From: Klebsiella pneumoniae
Lineage (GTDB): Bacteria; Pseudomonadota; Gammaproteobacteria; Burkholderiales; UBA3065
Length of the DNA stretch: 54,865 bases
Direction: 5' to 3'
NCBI GenBank assembly: GCA_945897555.1
Contig: CAMDGF010000001.1
Coordinates: forward strand, 1 to 54,865
Position 1 is the stretch's first letter. Every line of letters starts with the position of its first letter. The notes beneath the pieces were generated by a model that was not told the origin of the DNA, searched no databases, and worked only from the letters and a program-made list of their open reading frames with translations. The position numbers and the translations under genes were made by a program. This document shows positions 46,005 through 54,455 of the stretch, piece by piece.

Positions 46005-46020
46005 AATAACGATTCGCATT
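46005..46020. promoter_or_regulatory. Candidate Fur box A
   Basis: Read on the minus strand, the site is AATGCGAATCGTTATT, 14 of 16 positions like the common AATGAGAATCATTATT form of the Fur box. It lies 68 bases before the TonB receptor ATG. Confidence 0.6.
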
Positions 46021-46045
46021 ACGATTGACGTAAGGCCTCCTGTAG

Positions 46046-46062
46046 TTGATAATCGTTCTCAC
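46046..46062. promoter_or_regulatory. Candidate Fur box B
   Basis: The core TGATAATCGTTCTCA agrees at 12 of 14 informative positions with the 7-1-7 Fur pattern. It lies about 25 bases before the TonB receptor ATG and near box A, so iron-loaded Fur would likely block transcription. Confidence 0.6.
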
Positions 46063-46087
46063 TACGAACTCGGCCAGGAGACCGAAG

Positions 46088-48298
46088 ATGCCCCAGCAGA
46101 ACCCCCTACGTGCCCGCCCCATGGTCTGTCTTGCACTCGCCAGCGGCTTGGCCGGAGCCACGCCCAGCAGCCTCGCCGCGGACGCGGCCATCGAGCGCGT
46201 CACAACGGCCCGTGAAGGCACGCCGCGCCTCGCCGCACCCCGCGTGGATGTGATCGGGGCAGAGCAGAACCTGCCGCTGCTCGGCGGCGCAGCCAGCACA
46301 GTCACCGCAGAGGAATTGCGCGACTCCAAGGTGTTCACCACCGCCGAGGCACTGCGCAAAGTCCCCGGCGTCAACGTGCGCGACGAGGAGGGTTTCGGCC
46401 TGCGTCCCAATATCGGCATCCGCGGCCTCAACCCGACACGCTCGACCAAGGTCACCCTCCTCGAGGACGGCATCCCGCTCGCCTACTCACCTTATGGCGA
46501 CAATGCCAGCTACTACCACCCGGCGATCGACCGCTTCGAGCGCATCGAGGTGCTCAAGGGCGCCAACGCCCTGCAATTCGGCCCGCAGACCATCGGCGGC
46601 GTGATCAACTACATCACGCCCGACCCGCCGCGCGCATCCGGCGGCTACGTGCGGGGAACCGTCGGAAACCGGGATTACTTCAACGGCAAGATCAACCTGG
46701 GTGGCAATGGCTTTTTGCTCGACTACACGCGCAAGCAGGGCGAAGGCGCGCGACAGAACCTGAAGCACGAGATCGACGACCTCAACCTCAAGTGGGTCGG
46801 ACAGATCAGCGACCGCCAAGCCATCACCCTGCGCAGCAACTATTACAAGGAAGACTCGCAGCTCTCCTACTCTGGCCTCACCCAGGCCGAGTTCCGGAAC
46901 TTCGGCGCGCGCTACAACCCGTTCCGCAACGACACCTTCAATGCCGAGCGCTTCGGCGCCTCCGCCACCCACGACTTTGATTTCGGCAACGGTGCGGTGC
47001 TCACCACCAACCTGTACTACTCGTACTTCACCCGCGACTGGGTGCGACAGTCGAGCAGCAGCACCGATGGCCAACACGCAGGTTGCAACACGAGTTTTAG
47101 CGTCGACGGGGTGAATGCCACTTTCACGGCACACCGGCTCGCCGGCCGCGCAGTGGACCCGTCGACGCAATTCGGCTGCTCGCAAGGCCGGCTGCGCGAT
47201 TACACCACCTACGGCATCGAGCCGCGCCTGCTGGTGGCAAACCTGCTCGGTGAGTTCCAGATGGGCGTCAAGGCGCATTTTGAGGAGCAGGACCGGCTGC
47301 AACTGAATGCCACCGCCAGCAGCTTCGACCCCAAGTCGCCGAACGCCAGCGGTGCGATCATCAACCCGCCTGCGGAGGACCAGGTCCGCAAGGTCGACGC
47401 CTACTCGGGCTTTGTGGCGCAGCGCTTCGATCTAGGCCCCTTTGCCATCACCCCCATCGTCCGCTACGAGTCGATCGAGTCGCGCCGCAGCAACCGCCTC
47501 AATGGCGCATCGGGATCGGCCAGGGTCACCGAGACCAGCCCCGGCATCGGCGCCACCTGGAACCCGAACAAGGACTGGACCCTCTTCACCAGCCTCTACG
47601 AGGGCTTTGCCCCGCCACGGGTCGAGGATCTCATCGGTGGCAGCGGCACCGTGGCCGATGTCGACCCCGAGCGCTCGACCAATTTCGAATTCGGTCTGCG
47701 TGCCAAGCCGGCCGAGTCCGTCTCTCTTCAGGCCGCCTATTTCCGCAACGACTTCAAGAACCTCATCGCGGTGGGCAGCATCGCTGGCGGCAACACCCCG
47801 CTGTCGCAGGGCAAGGCACTGTTCGAGGGCTTTGAACTGGCAGGACGGGCAGAAATCGGTGGTGGCTTGTTCGGCCGCCTTGCCTGGACCTGGCTGCCGA
47901 CCGCCGAACAGGAGACGCCGTTCTTTGAGGTGGCCAACCCAGCGAACACGCGCGGCGCAGCGGGCAACCGGCTGGCCTACGCGCCCGAGCACACCGCCAC
48001 CGCGGGCCTCGGCTACCGGGTTGGCGGATTCCGCGCCGAGGTCGAACTGCAGCACGTCGGCGAGCAGTTCGCCGACTTCAACGAGACACGGGCCGCATCG
48101 GCCGACGGCCGGATCGGGCAGATCGCCAGCTACACCGTGGTCAACGCCACCGCCTCGTACCAGCTGGCACCCAAAGGCGCGACGCTGTTCATCACCGCCA
48201 AGAACCTGACCGACCGCACCTACATCGTCGACCGCACGCGCGGCATCCAGGTCGGCATGCCGCTGCTGGTGCAGGCCGGAGTGCGCTACGATTTCTGA
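46088..48298 (+). CDS. TonB-dependent siderophore/ferric-chelate receptor (FecA-like)
   Basis: 736 residues from the ATG at 46088, AGGAG seven bases upstream. A signal peptide is followed by a plug domain at about 60-190 (TVTAEELRDSKVFTTAEAL, LRPNIGIRGLNPTRS, VTLLEDGIPLAYSPYGD, EVLKGANALQFGPQTIGG) and a 22-strand barrel ending in Phe. The plug motifs resemble the FecA/ferric-citrate and related siderophore receptors, but the substrate cannot be read from sequence. Two Fur boxes precede the gene, so iron regulation is likely. The next gene begins at the base after its stop. Confidence 0.92.
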   Translation: MPQQNPLRARPMVCLALASGLAGATPSSLAADAAIERVTTAREGTPRLAAPRVDVIGAEQNLPLLGGAASTVTAEELRDSKVFTTAEALRKVPGVNVRDEEGFGLRPNIGIRGLNPTRSTKVTLLEDGIPLAYSPYGDNASYYHPAIDRFERIEVLKGANALQFGPQTIGGVINYITPDPPRASGGYVRGTVGNRDYFNGKINLGGNGFLLDYTRKQGEGARQNLKHEIDDLNLKWVGQISDRQAITLRSNYYKEDSQLSYSGLTQAEFRNFGARYNPFRNDTFNAERFGASATHDFDFGNGAVLTTNLYYSYFTRDWVRQSSSSTDGQHAGCNTSFSVDGVNATFTAHRLAGRAVDPSTQFGCSQGRLRDYTTYGIEPRLLVANLLGEFQMGVKAHFEEQDRLQLNATASSFDPKSPNASGAIINPPAEDQVRKVDAYSGFVAQRFDLGPFAITPIVRYESIESRRSNRLNGASGSARVTETSPGIGATWNPNKDWTLFTSLYEGFAPPRVEDLIGGSGTVADVDPERSTNFEFGLRAKPAESVSLQAAYFRNDFKNLIAVGSIAGGNTPLSQGKALFEGFELAGRAEIGGGLFGRLAWTWLPTAEQETPFFEVANPANTRGAAGNRLAYAPEHTATAGLGYRVGGFRAEVELQHVGEQFADFNETRAASADGRIGQIASYTVVNATASYQLAPKGATLFITAKNLTDRTYIVDRTRGIQVGMPLLVQAGVRYDF

Positions 48299-49351
48299 AT
48301 GCGCTACCGCCTGCTTGGCCGCACCGGCCTCTACGTCTCCGAGATCTGCCTCGGCACCATGACCTTCGGCGCCCAGGGCTTCTGGAAGGTCATGGGCGGC
48401 CTCGGGCAGCGCGAGAGCACCGCGATGGTGGCGCAGGCCTGGGACGCCGGCGTCAACTTCATCGACACCGCCAACGTCTACTCGCTCGGAGAGTCGGAGA
48501 CCTTCCTCGGCCACGCGCTCAAGCACCTCAAGCTGCCACGCGACCAGGTCATCGTCGCCACCAAATCCACCGGCGTGATGGGCGAAGAGCCCAACCGCCG
48601 CGGCCAAAGCCGTCACCACATCGTCAACGAGGTCGAAGCCAGCCTGCGCCGACTGCAGCTCGACCACATCGACCTCTACCAGCTGCACGGCTTCGACCCG
48701 CTCACGCCCTTCGACGAGTCGCTGCGCGCGCTTGATGATCTGGTGACCGCGGGCAAGATCCGCACCATCGGCATCTGCAACATGGCCGCCTGGCAGGTGA
48801 TGAAGGCACTGGCGCTGTCGGACAAGCGCGGCTGGGCGCGCTTCGAGAGCGTGCAGGCCTACTACACCATCGCCGGCCGGGACCTCGAGCGCGAACTGGT
48901 GCCGCTGATGCAGGACCAGGGGCTCGGCTGCCTGGTCTGGAGCCCGCTCGCGGGCGGCTTGCTGTCCGGCAAGTTCAGCAGCGACGGCAGCGGCCCCGAG
49001 GGCGCGCGGCGTAGCCAATACGATTTCCCGGTGGTCGATAAGGCGCGCGCCTTCAAGTGCGTCGAGGCGATGCGGCCGGTCGCCGCAGCGCATGGCGTCT
49101 CGGTGGCACAGGTGGCCATCGCCTGGGTGCTGGCCAAACGGTGGGTGAGCAGCGTCATCATCGGCGCCAAGACCCCGGCGCAACTGGCCGACAACCTTGC
49201 TGCGGCACAACTATTGCTCTCGACAGAAGAGGTTGCCGCGCTGGATGCGGCGAGCGAACTGCCGCGCGAATACCCGGGCTGGATGCTCGCCCTGCAAGGT
49301 GGCTATCGCGCCCAGCCGCCAGAACGCGGACCGGGCAGCGACAACGCCTGA
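48299..49351 (+). CDS. Aldo/keto reductase
   Basis: 350 residues in a TIM-barrel arrangement. The catalytic residues are Asp56 and Tyr61 (FIDTANVYSLGESE), the lysine in VIVATKS, and the histidine in LYQLHGFD. NADPH-binding residues occur near the C terminus (VIIGAKTPAQLADNL). Members reduce sugar or ketone carbonyls. It starts immediately after the TonB receptor stop (TGAATG), so it is cotranscribed with a Fur-controlled gene; a link to siderophore or iron-stress chemistry is inferred only. Confidence 0.9.
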   Translation: MRYRLLGRTGLYVSEICLGTMTFGAQGFWKVMGGLGQRESTAMVAQAWDAGVNFIDTANVYSLGESETFLGHALKHLKLPRDQVIVATKSTGVMGEEPNRRGQSRHHIVNEVEASLRRLQLDHIDLYQLHGFDPLTPFDESLRALDDLVTAGKIRTIGICNMAAWQVMKALALSDKRGWARFESVQAYYTIAGRDLERELVPLMQDQGLGCLVWSPLAGGLLSGKFSSDGSGPEGARRSQYDFPVVDKARAFKCVEAMRPVAAAHGVSVAQVAIAWVLAKRWVSSVIIGAKTPAQLADNLAAAQLLLSTEEVAALDAASELPREYPGWMLALQGGYRAQPPERGPGSDNA

Positions 49352-49366
49352 GTTCTCTAAGCCGCC

Positions 49367-49855
49367 TCAGAACCAGCGCTGCGGGTAATGCACCCCCGGC
49401 CGCAAGCGGTTGAAGGCCACCGCCACCGCCACGACGACGGCAGCACCCGCCATCACCGGCATGAGTACGAACCCCCAGCCCGGCGCCCCGAACGGGCTGA
49501 GCATGACGAGCAGTGGGTCGGACGCGGCCGGCGGGTGGTTGGTCTGCGTCAAGCGCATGGCGACGATGGCCAGGCCCACCCCCAGCCCCATGGCCCACCA
49601 GGCACTGCCGAACAGGGTCATCACGGTCATGCCAACGAGTGCCGACACCCCATGGCCGCCGATGACATTGCGTGGCTGCGCCACGGGATTGTCTGGCACC
49701 ACGAACATGAGGAAGCACGAAGCGCCCAGCGGCGCCATCAGCAGAGCTTGACCCGTCGCCATGGAGAGCCACGCGGCGAGAGCGATGGCCAGCATGGCAC
49801 CCACCCCCGAGACGAGGATGTCGCGGATGCCGGTGAGGGGCTTGAGAGGGCTCAT
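49367..49855 (-). CDS. HPP-family membrane protein
   Basis: 162 residues and about four membrane helices (MLAIALAAWLSMATGQALLM, GVSALVGMTVMTLFGSAWWA, LGVGLAIVAMRLTQ, GFVLMPVMAGAAVVVAVAVA). The family name motif is visible in RLTQTNHPPAASDPLLVM, together with MAPLGASCFLMFVVPDNPVAQPRNVIGGH. HPP proteins are proposed nitrite or anion carriers in some organisms; the substrate here is unknown. I took the ATG at 49855. The 163 bases between it and the next gene show no clear feature. It is convergent with the aldo/keto reductase. Confidence 0.82.
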   Translation of the reverse strand: MSPLKPLTGIRDILVSGVGAMLAIALAAWLSMATGQALLMAPLGASCFLMFVVPDNPVAQPRNVIGGHGVSALVGMTVMTLFGSAWWAMGLGVGLAIVAMRLTQTNHPPAASDPLLVMLSPFGAPGWGFVLMPVMAGAAVVVAVAVAFNRLRPGVHYPQRWF

Positions 49856-50018
49856 GAGGGCGAGTGCCGTACGGGACCAGGGCGAGTCTGCCGCGGCGCA
49901 AGGTGGATGTGCAAACGCCGCTGCATGCGCTGAACCGATGGTGCGCATCACCGAGCCGACCGGGTCGGGCGTGCGGGCCTGCCCCACGGTGTGGGACACA
50001 CGCGGGCGGCTGCGCCGC

Positions 50019-52748
50019 TCAGAGCCGCAGCGAGATCGACAGCAGGTCGGGGTTGTTCGGCACGGGCACCACACTGAAACCCAGCGTCTGCGCCAGCGCC
50101 AGCATCGGGTGGTTGCTCGCCAGCACCTCGCCGCCGATGCGCCTTAGACCGCGCATCCGCGCCACCTCGATGAGCGTAGCGAGGAGCTTCTGGCCAAGCC
50201 CCTTGCCCGTGACATGGTCGGCCAGAACGATTGCGAATTCGCACGACTCGCCATCGGGGTTCACCGAGAAACGTGCCACGCCCAGCTCGGTCTCGGGCGA
50301 AGCAGCCGTCACCGCGAGCAGCGCGATCTCCTTGCTGTAATCGAGCTGGGTCAAGCGCACCAGCAGTGGCCCACTGAGTTCCTGCAAAGCGTTCATGAAG
50401 CGGAAGAAGCGGGCCTCTTCGCTCAGACCCGCCACGAAGTCCCGCACCAGATCCGCATCCTCGGGCCGGATCGGCCGGATCAGCACATCCGTCCCGTCGG
50501 GGAGTTGCCATGGGCTCACCAGATACGCCGGGTATGGGTGGATGGCCATGTGTGCATAGCGGTCGGCACCCGCCGGACGGTACTCGACCACCACCCGCGC
50601 ATCGGCTGCCACTGCGCCATGCTCGTCAACAATCAGCGGGTTGATGTCCATCTCGCGCAGTTCCGGCAATTCGCAGACCATCTCGGAGACGCGTAGCAGC
50701 ACCGCTTCAAGCGCTGCGACATCCGCCGCCGGCAGGTTGCGGAACGGCCCGAGCATGCGCGAGACGCGCGTCCCGGCGATCAGGTCACGCACCAACACGG
50801 CGTTGAGCGGGGGCAAGGCGACCGCTCGGTCGGCCTGCACCTCGACGGTGGTGCCACCGCTGCCGAAGGTGATGACCGGCCCGAACACCTGGTCACTGGT
50901 CACACCGACCAGCAGCTCGCGACCGTTGGGCTTGACCACCATCGACTCGACGCAGACGCCATCCATCACCGCCGCCGGCCGGTTGCGGGCGATGTTGTCG
51001 ATGATGCGCTGGTAGGCACTGCGCACCTCGGACGCGGTGCCAAGGTTGAGGAAGACGCCACCGGCGTCCGTCTTGTGCGTGATGCCCTCGGCATTGACCT
51101 TCATCGCCACCGGGAACCCCAGTTGCTCGGCGATGAGCAGCGCCTCTCCGGGCGAGCGCGCGATCATGGTGCGCGCCACCGGGATGCGAAAAGCCGCCAG
51201 CAACGCCTTGGATTCCATCTCGGTGAGGATCTTGCGCTGCGCCTGCAGCGCGCCCTCGATGATGACGCGGGCGGTCTCGAGGTCCGGCTGACCGGGGTGG
51301 CCACACAACGGCCCCGGGACCTGAAGCAATTGGCGCTGGTTGCGGTAGTAGGCCGAGAGGTGGGCGAACACCTCCACCGCCGGCTCCGGCGTGCGGAAAT
51401 GCGGCCGTCGCGCGGCTTCGAAGGCTGCGCGCGCCTCCGCCACCTGGGCCTCCCCCATCCAGCAGGTGAGCAGCGGCTTGCTGCTGGTCTCCGCGAGCGC
51501 GAGCACCTCGCGCGCCACCTCGAGCGGCCGGGTCATGGCCTGAGGCGTGAGTATGGCGAGCACGCCATCCACCGCCTCATCCTCCAGACATGCACTGACT
51601 GCGGCGCGATAGCGCTCCGCGCTGGCGTCGCCGATGATGTCCACCGGGTTGCCGCGCGACCAGTTGGCTGGCAGCGCCGCGTCGAGCGCTGTCAGGGTAG
51701 CGGGCGAGAGTTGCGCGAGGGGCACCTCGAGGTCGGCCGCACGATCGGCCGCCATCGCGCCGGGCCCACCCCCGTTGGTGACGATGGCCAGCCTGTCGCC
51801 GACCGGCCTGAAGCCGCAGGCGAGCGCCTTGGCAGCGCTGAACAGCTGGCTCACGGTCTGCACCCGCACCACCCCGGCGCGACTCACGGCAGCGTCGAAG
51901 GCGTCATCGGCGCCGACCAGCGATGCCGTGTGCGCCACTGCTGCCTGCCGGCCACTGGCATGCCGGCCGACTTTGACGAGCAGCACCGGCTTGATCCGCG
52001 CCGCCGCTCGCAGCGCGCTCATGAAGCTGCGCGCGTGGCGGATGCCCTCGATGTAGAGCAGGATGCTATGCGTATCGGGGTCGAGCGCAAGGTAGTCGAG
52101 GATCTCGCCGAAATCGACATCGGTCGATGACCCCATCGACACCACGCTGGAGAAGCCGACGTCGTTGCCCTGCGCCCAGTCGAGGATGGCGGTGCACAGC
52201 GCCCCGGATTGCGAGACGAAAGCGATGCGCCCCGGACGGGCGCCACCCGGCACGCCTGCGCCGGCCCTGTAGAAGGTGGCGTTGAGGCCGATCCCCGGGC
52301 GCATCAACCCCAGACAATTGGGCCCGATCAGGCGGATGCCATAACGGTGCGCCACCTCGAGCAGGCGTTGCTCAAGGGCAGCGCCAGCCTCACCTGCTTC
52401 GCCGAAACCGGCCGTGATGACCACCGCTGCCGGCACTCCATGCAAGCCGCAGTCTTCCAGCACGGACGGCACGGTCTCGGCGGGCGTGGCGATGATGACA
52501 AGGTCCACCGGCTCACCGATCGCCCCGACCGAGGGCCAGGCTTTACGACCCTGCACCGTGGCATGACGCAAGTTGACCGGGTAGAGGCCACCGTCAAACC
52601 CAGCGCCGATCATGTTGCACAGCACGATGCCGCCCACCGCATCCGGCCGGTCGCTGGCACCCACCACGGCCACTGAGCGTGGCTCGAACAGTCGCGAGAG
52701 GTAATGAGTGGCAGCGCGGCTGGCGGGCTGCGGTGTCTTGTCAGTCAT
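50019..52748 (-). CDS. Acyl-CoA synthetase (ADP-forming type)/GNAT acetyltransferase fusion, Pat-like
   Basis: 909 residues. Residues of about 15-480 form the alpha-type CoA-binding and ligase part (SVAVVGASDRPDAVGG, GPNCLGLMRPGIGLNATF, AFVSQSGALCTAIL), with an HTASLVG segment (His273) where the phosphorylated histidine lies in ADP-forming acetyl-CoA synthetases. Residues of about 500-720 form the ATP-grasp-type beta part. The C-terminal 170 residues are a GNAT acetyltransferase (EFAIVLADHVTGKGLGQKLL). In E. coli and Salmonella the counterpart, Pat/YfiQ, acetylates protein lysines. Retention of the histidine suggests ligase activity may persist. Confidence 0.88.
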   Translation of the reverse strand: MTDKTPQPASRAATHYLSRLFEPRSVAVVGASDRPDAVGGIVLCNMIGAGFDGGLYPVNLRHATVQGRKAWPSVGAIGEPVDLVIIATPAETVPSVLEDCGLHGVPAAVVITAGFGEAGEAGAALEQRLLEVAHRYGIRLIGPNCLGLMRPGIGLNATFYRAGAGVPGGARPGRIAFVSQSGALCTAILDWAQGNDVGFSSVVSMGSSTDVDFGEILDYLALDPDTHSILLYIEGIRHARSFMSALRAAARIKPVLLVKVGRHASGRQAAVAHTASLVGADDAFDAAVSRAGVVRVQTVSQLFSAAKALACGFRPVGDRLAIVTNGGGPGAMAADRAADLEVPLAQLSPATLTALDAALPANWSRGNPVDIIGDASAERYRAAVSACLEDEAVDGVLAILTPQAMTRPLEVAREVLALAETSSKPLLTCWMGEAQVAEARAAFEAARRPHFRTPEPAVEVFAHLSAYYRNQRQLLQVPGPLCGHPGQPDLETARVIIEGALQAQRKILTEMESKALLAAFRIPVARTMIARSPGEALLIAEQLGFPVAMKVNAEGITHKTDAGGVFLNLGTASEVRSAYQRIIDNIARNRPAAVMDGVCVESMVVKPNGRELLVGVTSDQVFGPVITFGSGGTTVEVQADRAVALPPLNAVLVRDLIAGTRVSRMLGPFRNLPAADVAALEAVLLRVSEMVCELPELREMDINPLIVDEHGAVAADARVVVEYRPAGADRYAHMAIHPYPAYLVSPWQLPDGTDVLIRPIRPEDADLVRDFVAGLSEEARFFRFMNALQELSGPLLVRLTQLDYSKEIALLAVTAASPETELGVARFSVNPDGESCEFAIVLADHVTGKGLGQKLLATLIEVARMRGLRRIGGEVLASNHPMLALAQTLGFSVVPVPNNPDLLSISLRL

Positions 52749-52807
52749 GCCATGCGTATATCAGCCGCGGATGATCGCCAGACTGTCCTGGATCAGGCAC
52801 ATCCATG

Positions 52808-52844
52808 GACTATGCGAATAGTCTTATCGACTACTTAAATAGTG
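52808..52844. promoter_or_regulatory. Two phased palindromes, candidate tandem operator
   Basis: GACTATGCGAATAGTC (52808-52823) is an exact 6-4-6 palindrome. GACTACTTAAATAGTG (52829-52844) is a near copy. Their centres are 21 bases apart, two helical turns. Both lie between the divergent Pat-like gene and a small unknown gene, in AT-rich DNA within a GC-rich window. This is the layout expected for cooperative binding of a dimeric regulator. Confidence 0.6.
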
Positions 52845-52958
52845 GCGGCGTGGCGGAGATGGCGCACAATGCTGCTGTGCACAAATAAGGGCCGACGCCA
52901 GAATCGGACCGGTAGTGCACGCAACCTGGGGGACAGGCGCTGCATGGGAGCGGTCGCG

Positions 52959-53252
52959 ATGCCCGAACATTTCTTCCATCGCTTCGCCATCGAGGTAGCT
53001 GGCAGGCGTGTCCCGATCGCCTTGCACCAGGAGCAGATGGACGCCATCCTCTCCGGCGAGCGACGCGTGGTCGAGGGCATGCCGCAGCGCATCGCCAACG
53101 AGACGGCGTTCGTCTGGTGGTACTTCAACGACACCGGCCTCGGCCTGCTGCGTGTCGAGATGGGCAGCGACCCGGATCACGCGGCCGTCGTCTGGGAGGG
53201 CCGCCTGCACGATGCCTACGTCGGTCGGCTCTGCTCCGTATTGACGCTCTGA
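52959..53252 (+). CDS. Small protein of unknown function
   Basis: 97 residues from the ATG at 52959, with GGGAG eight bases upstream. Two other in-frame ATGs lie upstream, at 52944 and 52842, and the longer versions have an unconvincing Arg-rich start. The sequence includes HRFAIEVAGRRVPIALHQEQ and ETAFVWWYFNDTGLGLLRVE. There is no signal peptide, membrane helix or metal-binding motif. I recognise no family. It is preceded by the phased palindromes and followed by yicC on the opposite strand. Confidence 0.65.
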   Translation: MPEHFFHRFAIEVAGRRVPIALHQEQMDAILSGERRVVEGMPQRIANETAFVWWYFNDTGLGLLRVEMGSDPDHAAVVWEGRLHDAYVGRLCSVLTL

Positions 53253-53265
53253 GCTGCGCAGCGGG

Positions 53266-54132
53266 TCATTCGACGTTCTGCGCCTGCTCGCGCACCTGCT
53301 CGATGAGCACCTTGAGCGCCATCGAGGTGCGGCTGGTCTCCACCGCGACCGACTTGGAACCGAGCGTATTGGCTTCGCGCTGCAACTCCTGCAACAGAAA
53401 ATCGAGTCGCTTGCCCACCGTCCCACCTTGGTTCAACAAGCGCTCGAGTTCATCCAGATGGGTGCGCAGGCGGCCGACCTCCTCGTCGATGTCGATGCGA
53501 TTGGCAAACAGGGCGAACTCCTGCGCCAGGCGCGCCGGGTCGGCTTCGATCGCCGCCTCGCGCAGACGCGCTGCCAGCCGCTCGCGATAGTTCGCCACCA
53601 GCCCCGGGATCAGCGGCTCGACCGCCGCCACCTCGGTGCGCATGGCCGCAACGCGCTCCAGCATGAGTGCGGCGAGGCGCGCGCCCTCCCGCATCCGCGT
53701 CGCATCCAGCTCGTCGAGTGCACCAGCGAGCGCCGCCAGCACCTCGTCGCGCAGCGTCTCGACGTCGGGCTGGACGCCATCGAGCACACCGGGCCAGCGC
53801 AACACGTCGGCCACGCGCAGTGGCGGGGCGTCCGGCATCATCGCCAGCACATCACGCTGCCACACCTGCAGCGACGAGAGCGTGCCACGATCGGGCCTCA
53901 AGCCGGTGGCGGCCCCAGCCTCTGGCTGCCATGTGGCGCGCAGATCCACCTTGCCGCGGCCGAGCCGGGCGGCAACGGCCTCGCGCATGGCCGGCTCAGC
54001 TGCCCGCAGTTCGTCCGGCAGGCGCAAGGTCTGCTCGAGGTAGCGATGGTTGACGCTGCGGATATCGATGCTCAGGCGGCCACCAGGGCACTGGCGCTGG
54101 ACACTGGCAAAACCAGTCATGCTGCGGATCAT
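53266..54132 (-). CDS. YicC-family endoribonuclease
   Basis: 288 residues. The family's N-terminal motif MIRSMTGFASVQRQ, the segment DIRSVNHRYLEQTLRLPDE and the C-terminal segment GKRLDFLLQELQREANTLGSKS are all present. YicC members are recently described as endoribonucleases acting on small RNAs; the domain organisation is ordinary. Its ATG overlaps the rnfH stop by four bases. Confidence 0.94.
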   Translation of the reverse strand: MIRSMTGFASVQRQCPGGRLSIDIRSVNHRYLEQTLRLPDELRAAEPAMREAVAARLGRGKVDLRATWQPEAGAATGLRPDRGTLSSLQVWQRDVLAMMPDAPPLRVADVLRWPGVLDGVQPDVETLRDEVLAALAGALDELDATRMREGARLAALMLERVAAMRTEVAAVEPLIPGLVANYRERLAARLREAAIEADPARLAQEFALFANRIDIDEEVGRLRTHLDELERLLNQGGTVGKRLDFLLQELQREANTLGSKSVAVETSRTSMALKVLIEQVREQAQNVE

Positions 54133-54455
54133 GTCGACGCTCTCTTGCTCACGTTCTTCTGCCGCGCAGCACGCTGCCGGCGCGCAGTCTTGGGGTCGGC
54201 CAACAGCGGCCGGTAGACCTCGACCCGGTCACCAGCAGCCAGCGCGGTGTCGACGGCCACCTTGCGACTCCACACACCGAGCTGCCAGCCGCCCCTCTGC
54301 AGTTCCGGGCACTCGGCCAGCAAGCCGGAGGCGACCAGTGCGTCACCTGCGCTGGCACCCTCAGGCAGCTCCAGAGCCGCCAGCCATTGGCGATCCGGGC
54401 GCGCATACGCCACCTCCACACCGATGGTACGCAATCCCGCATTGTTCGCGCCCAT
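54129..54455 (-). CDS. rnfH: RnfH-family protein (UPF0125)
   Basis: 108 residues from the ATG at 54455. The ubiquitin-like fold pattern is seen in IGVEVAYARPDRQWLAALEL, LGVWSRKVAVDTALAAGDRV and EVYRPLLADPKTARRQRA. RnfH is usually found beside ratA, as here; its biochemical role is unresolved. Its ATG overlaps the ratA stop by one base. Confidence 0.92.
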   Translation of the reverse strand: MGANNAGLRTIGVEVAYARPDRQWLAALELPEGASAGDALVASGLLAECPELQRGGWQLGVWSRKVAVDTALAAGDRVEVYRPLLADPKTARRQRAARQKNVSKRAST

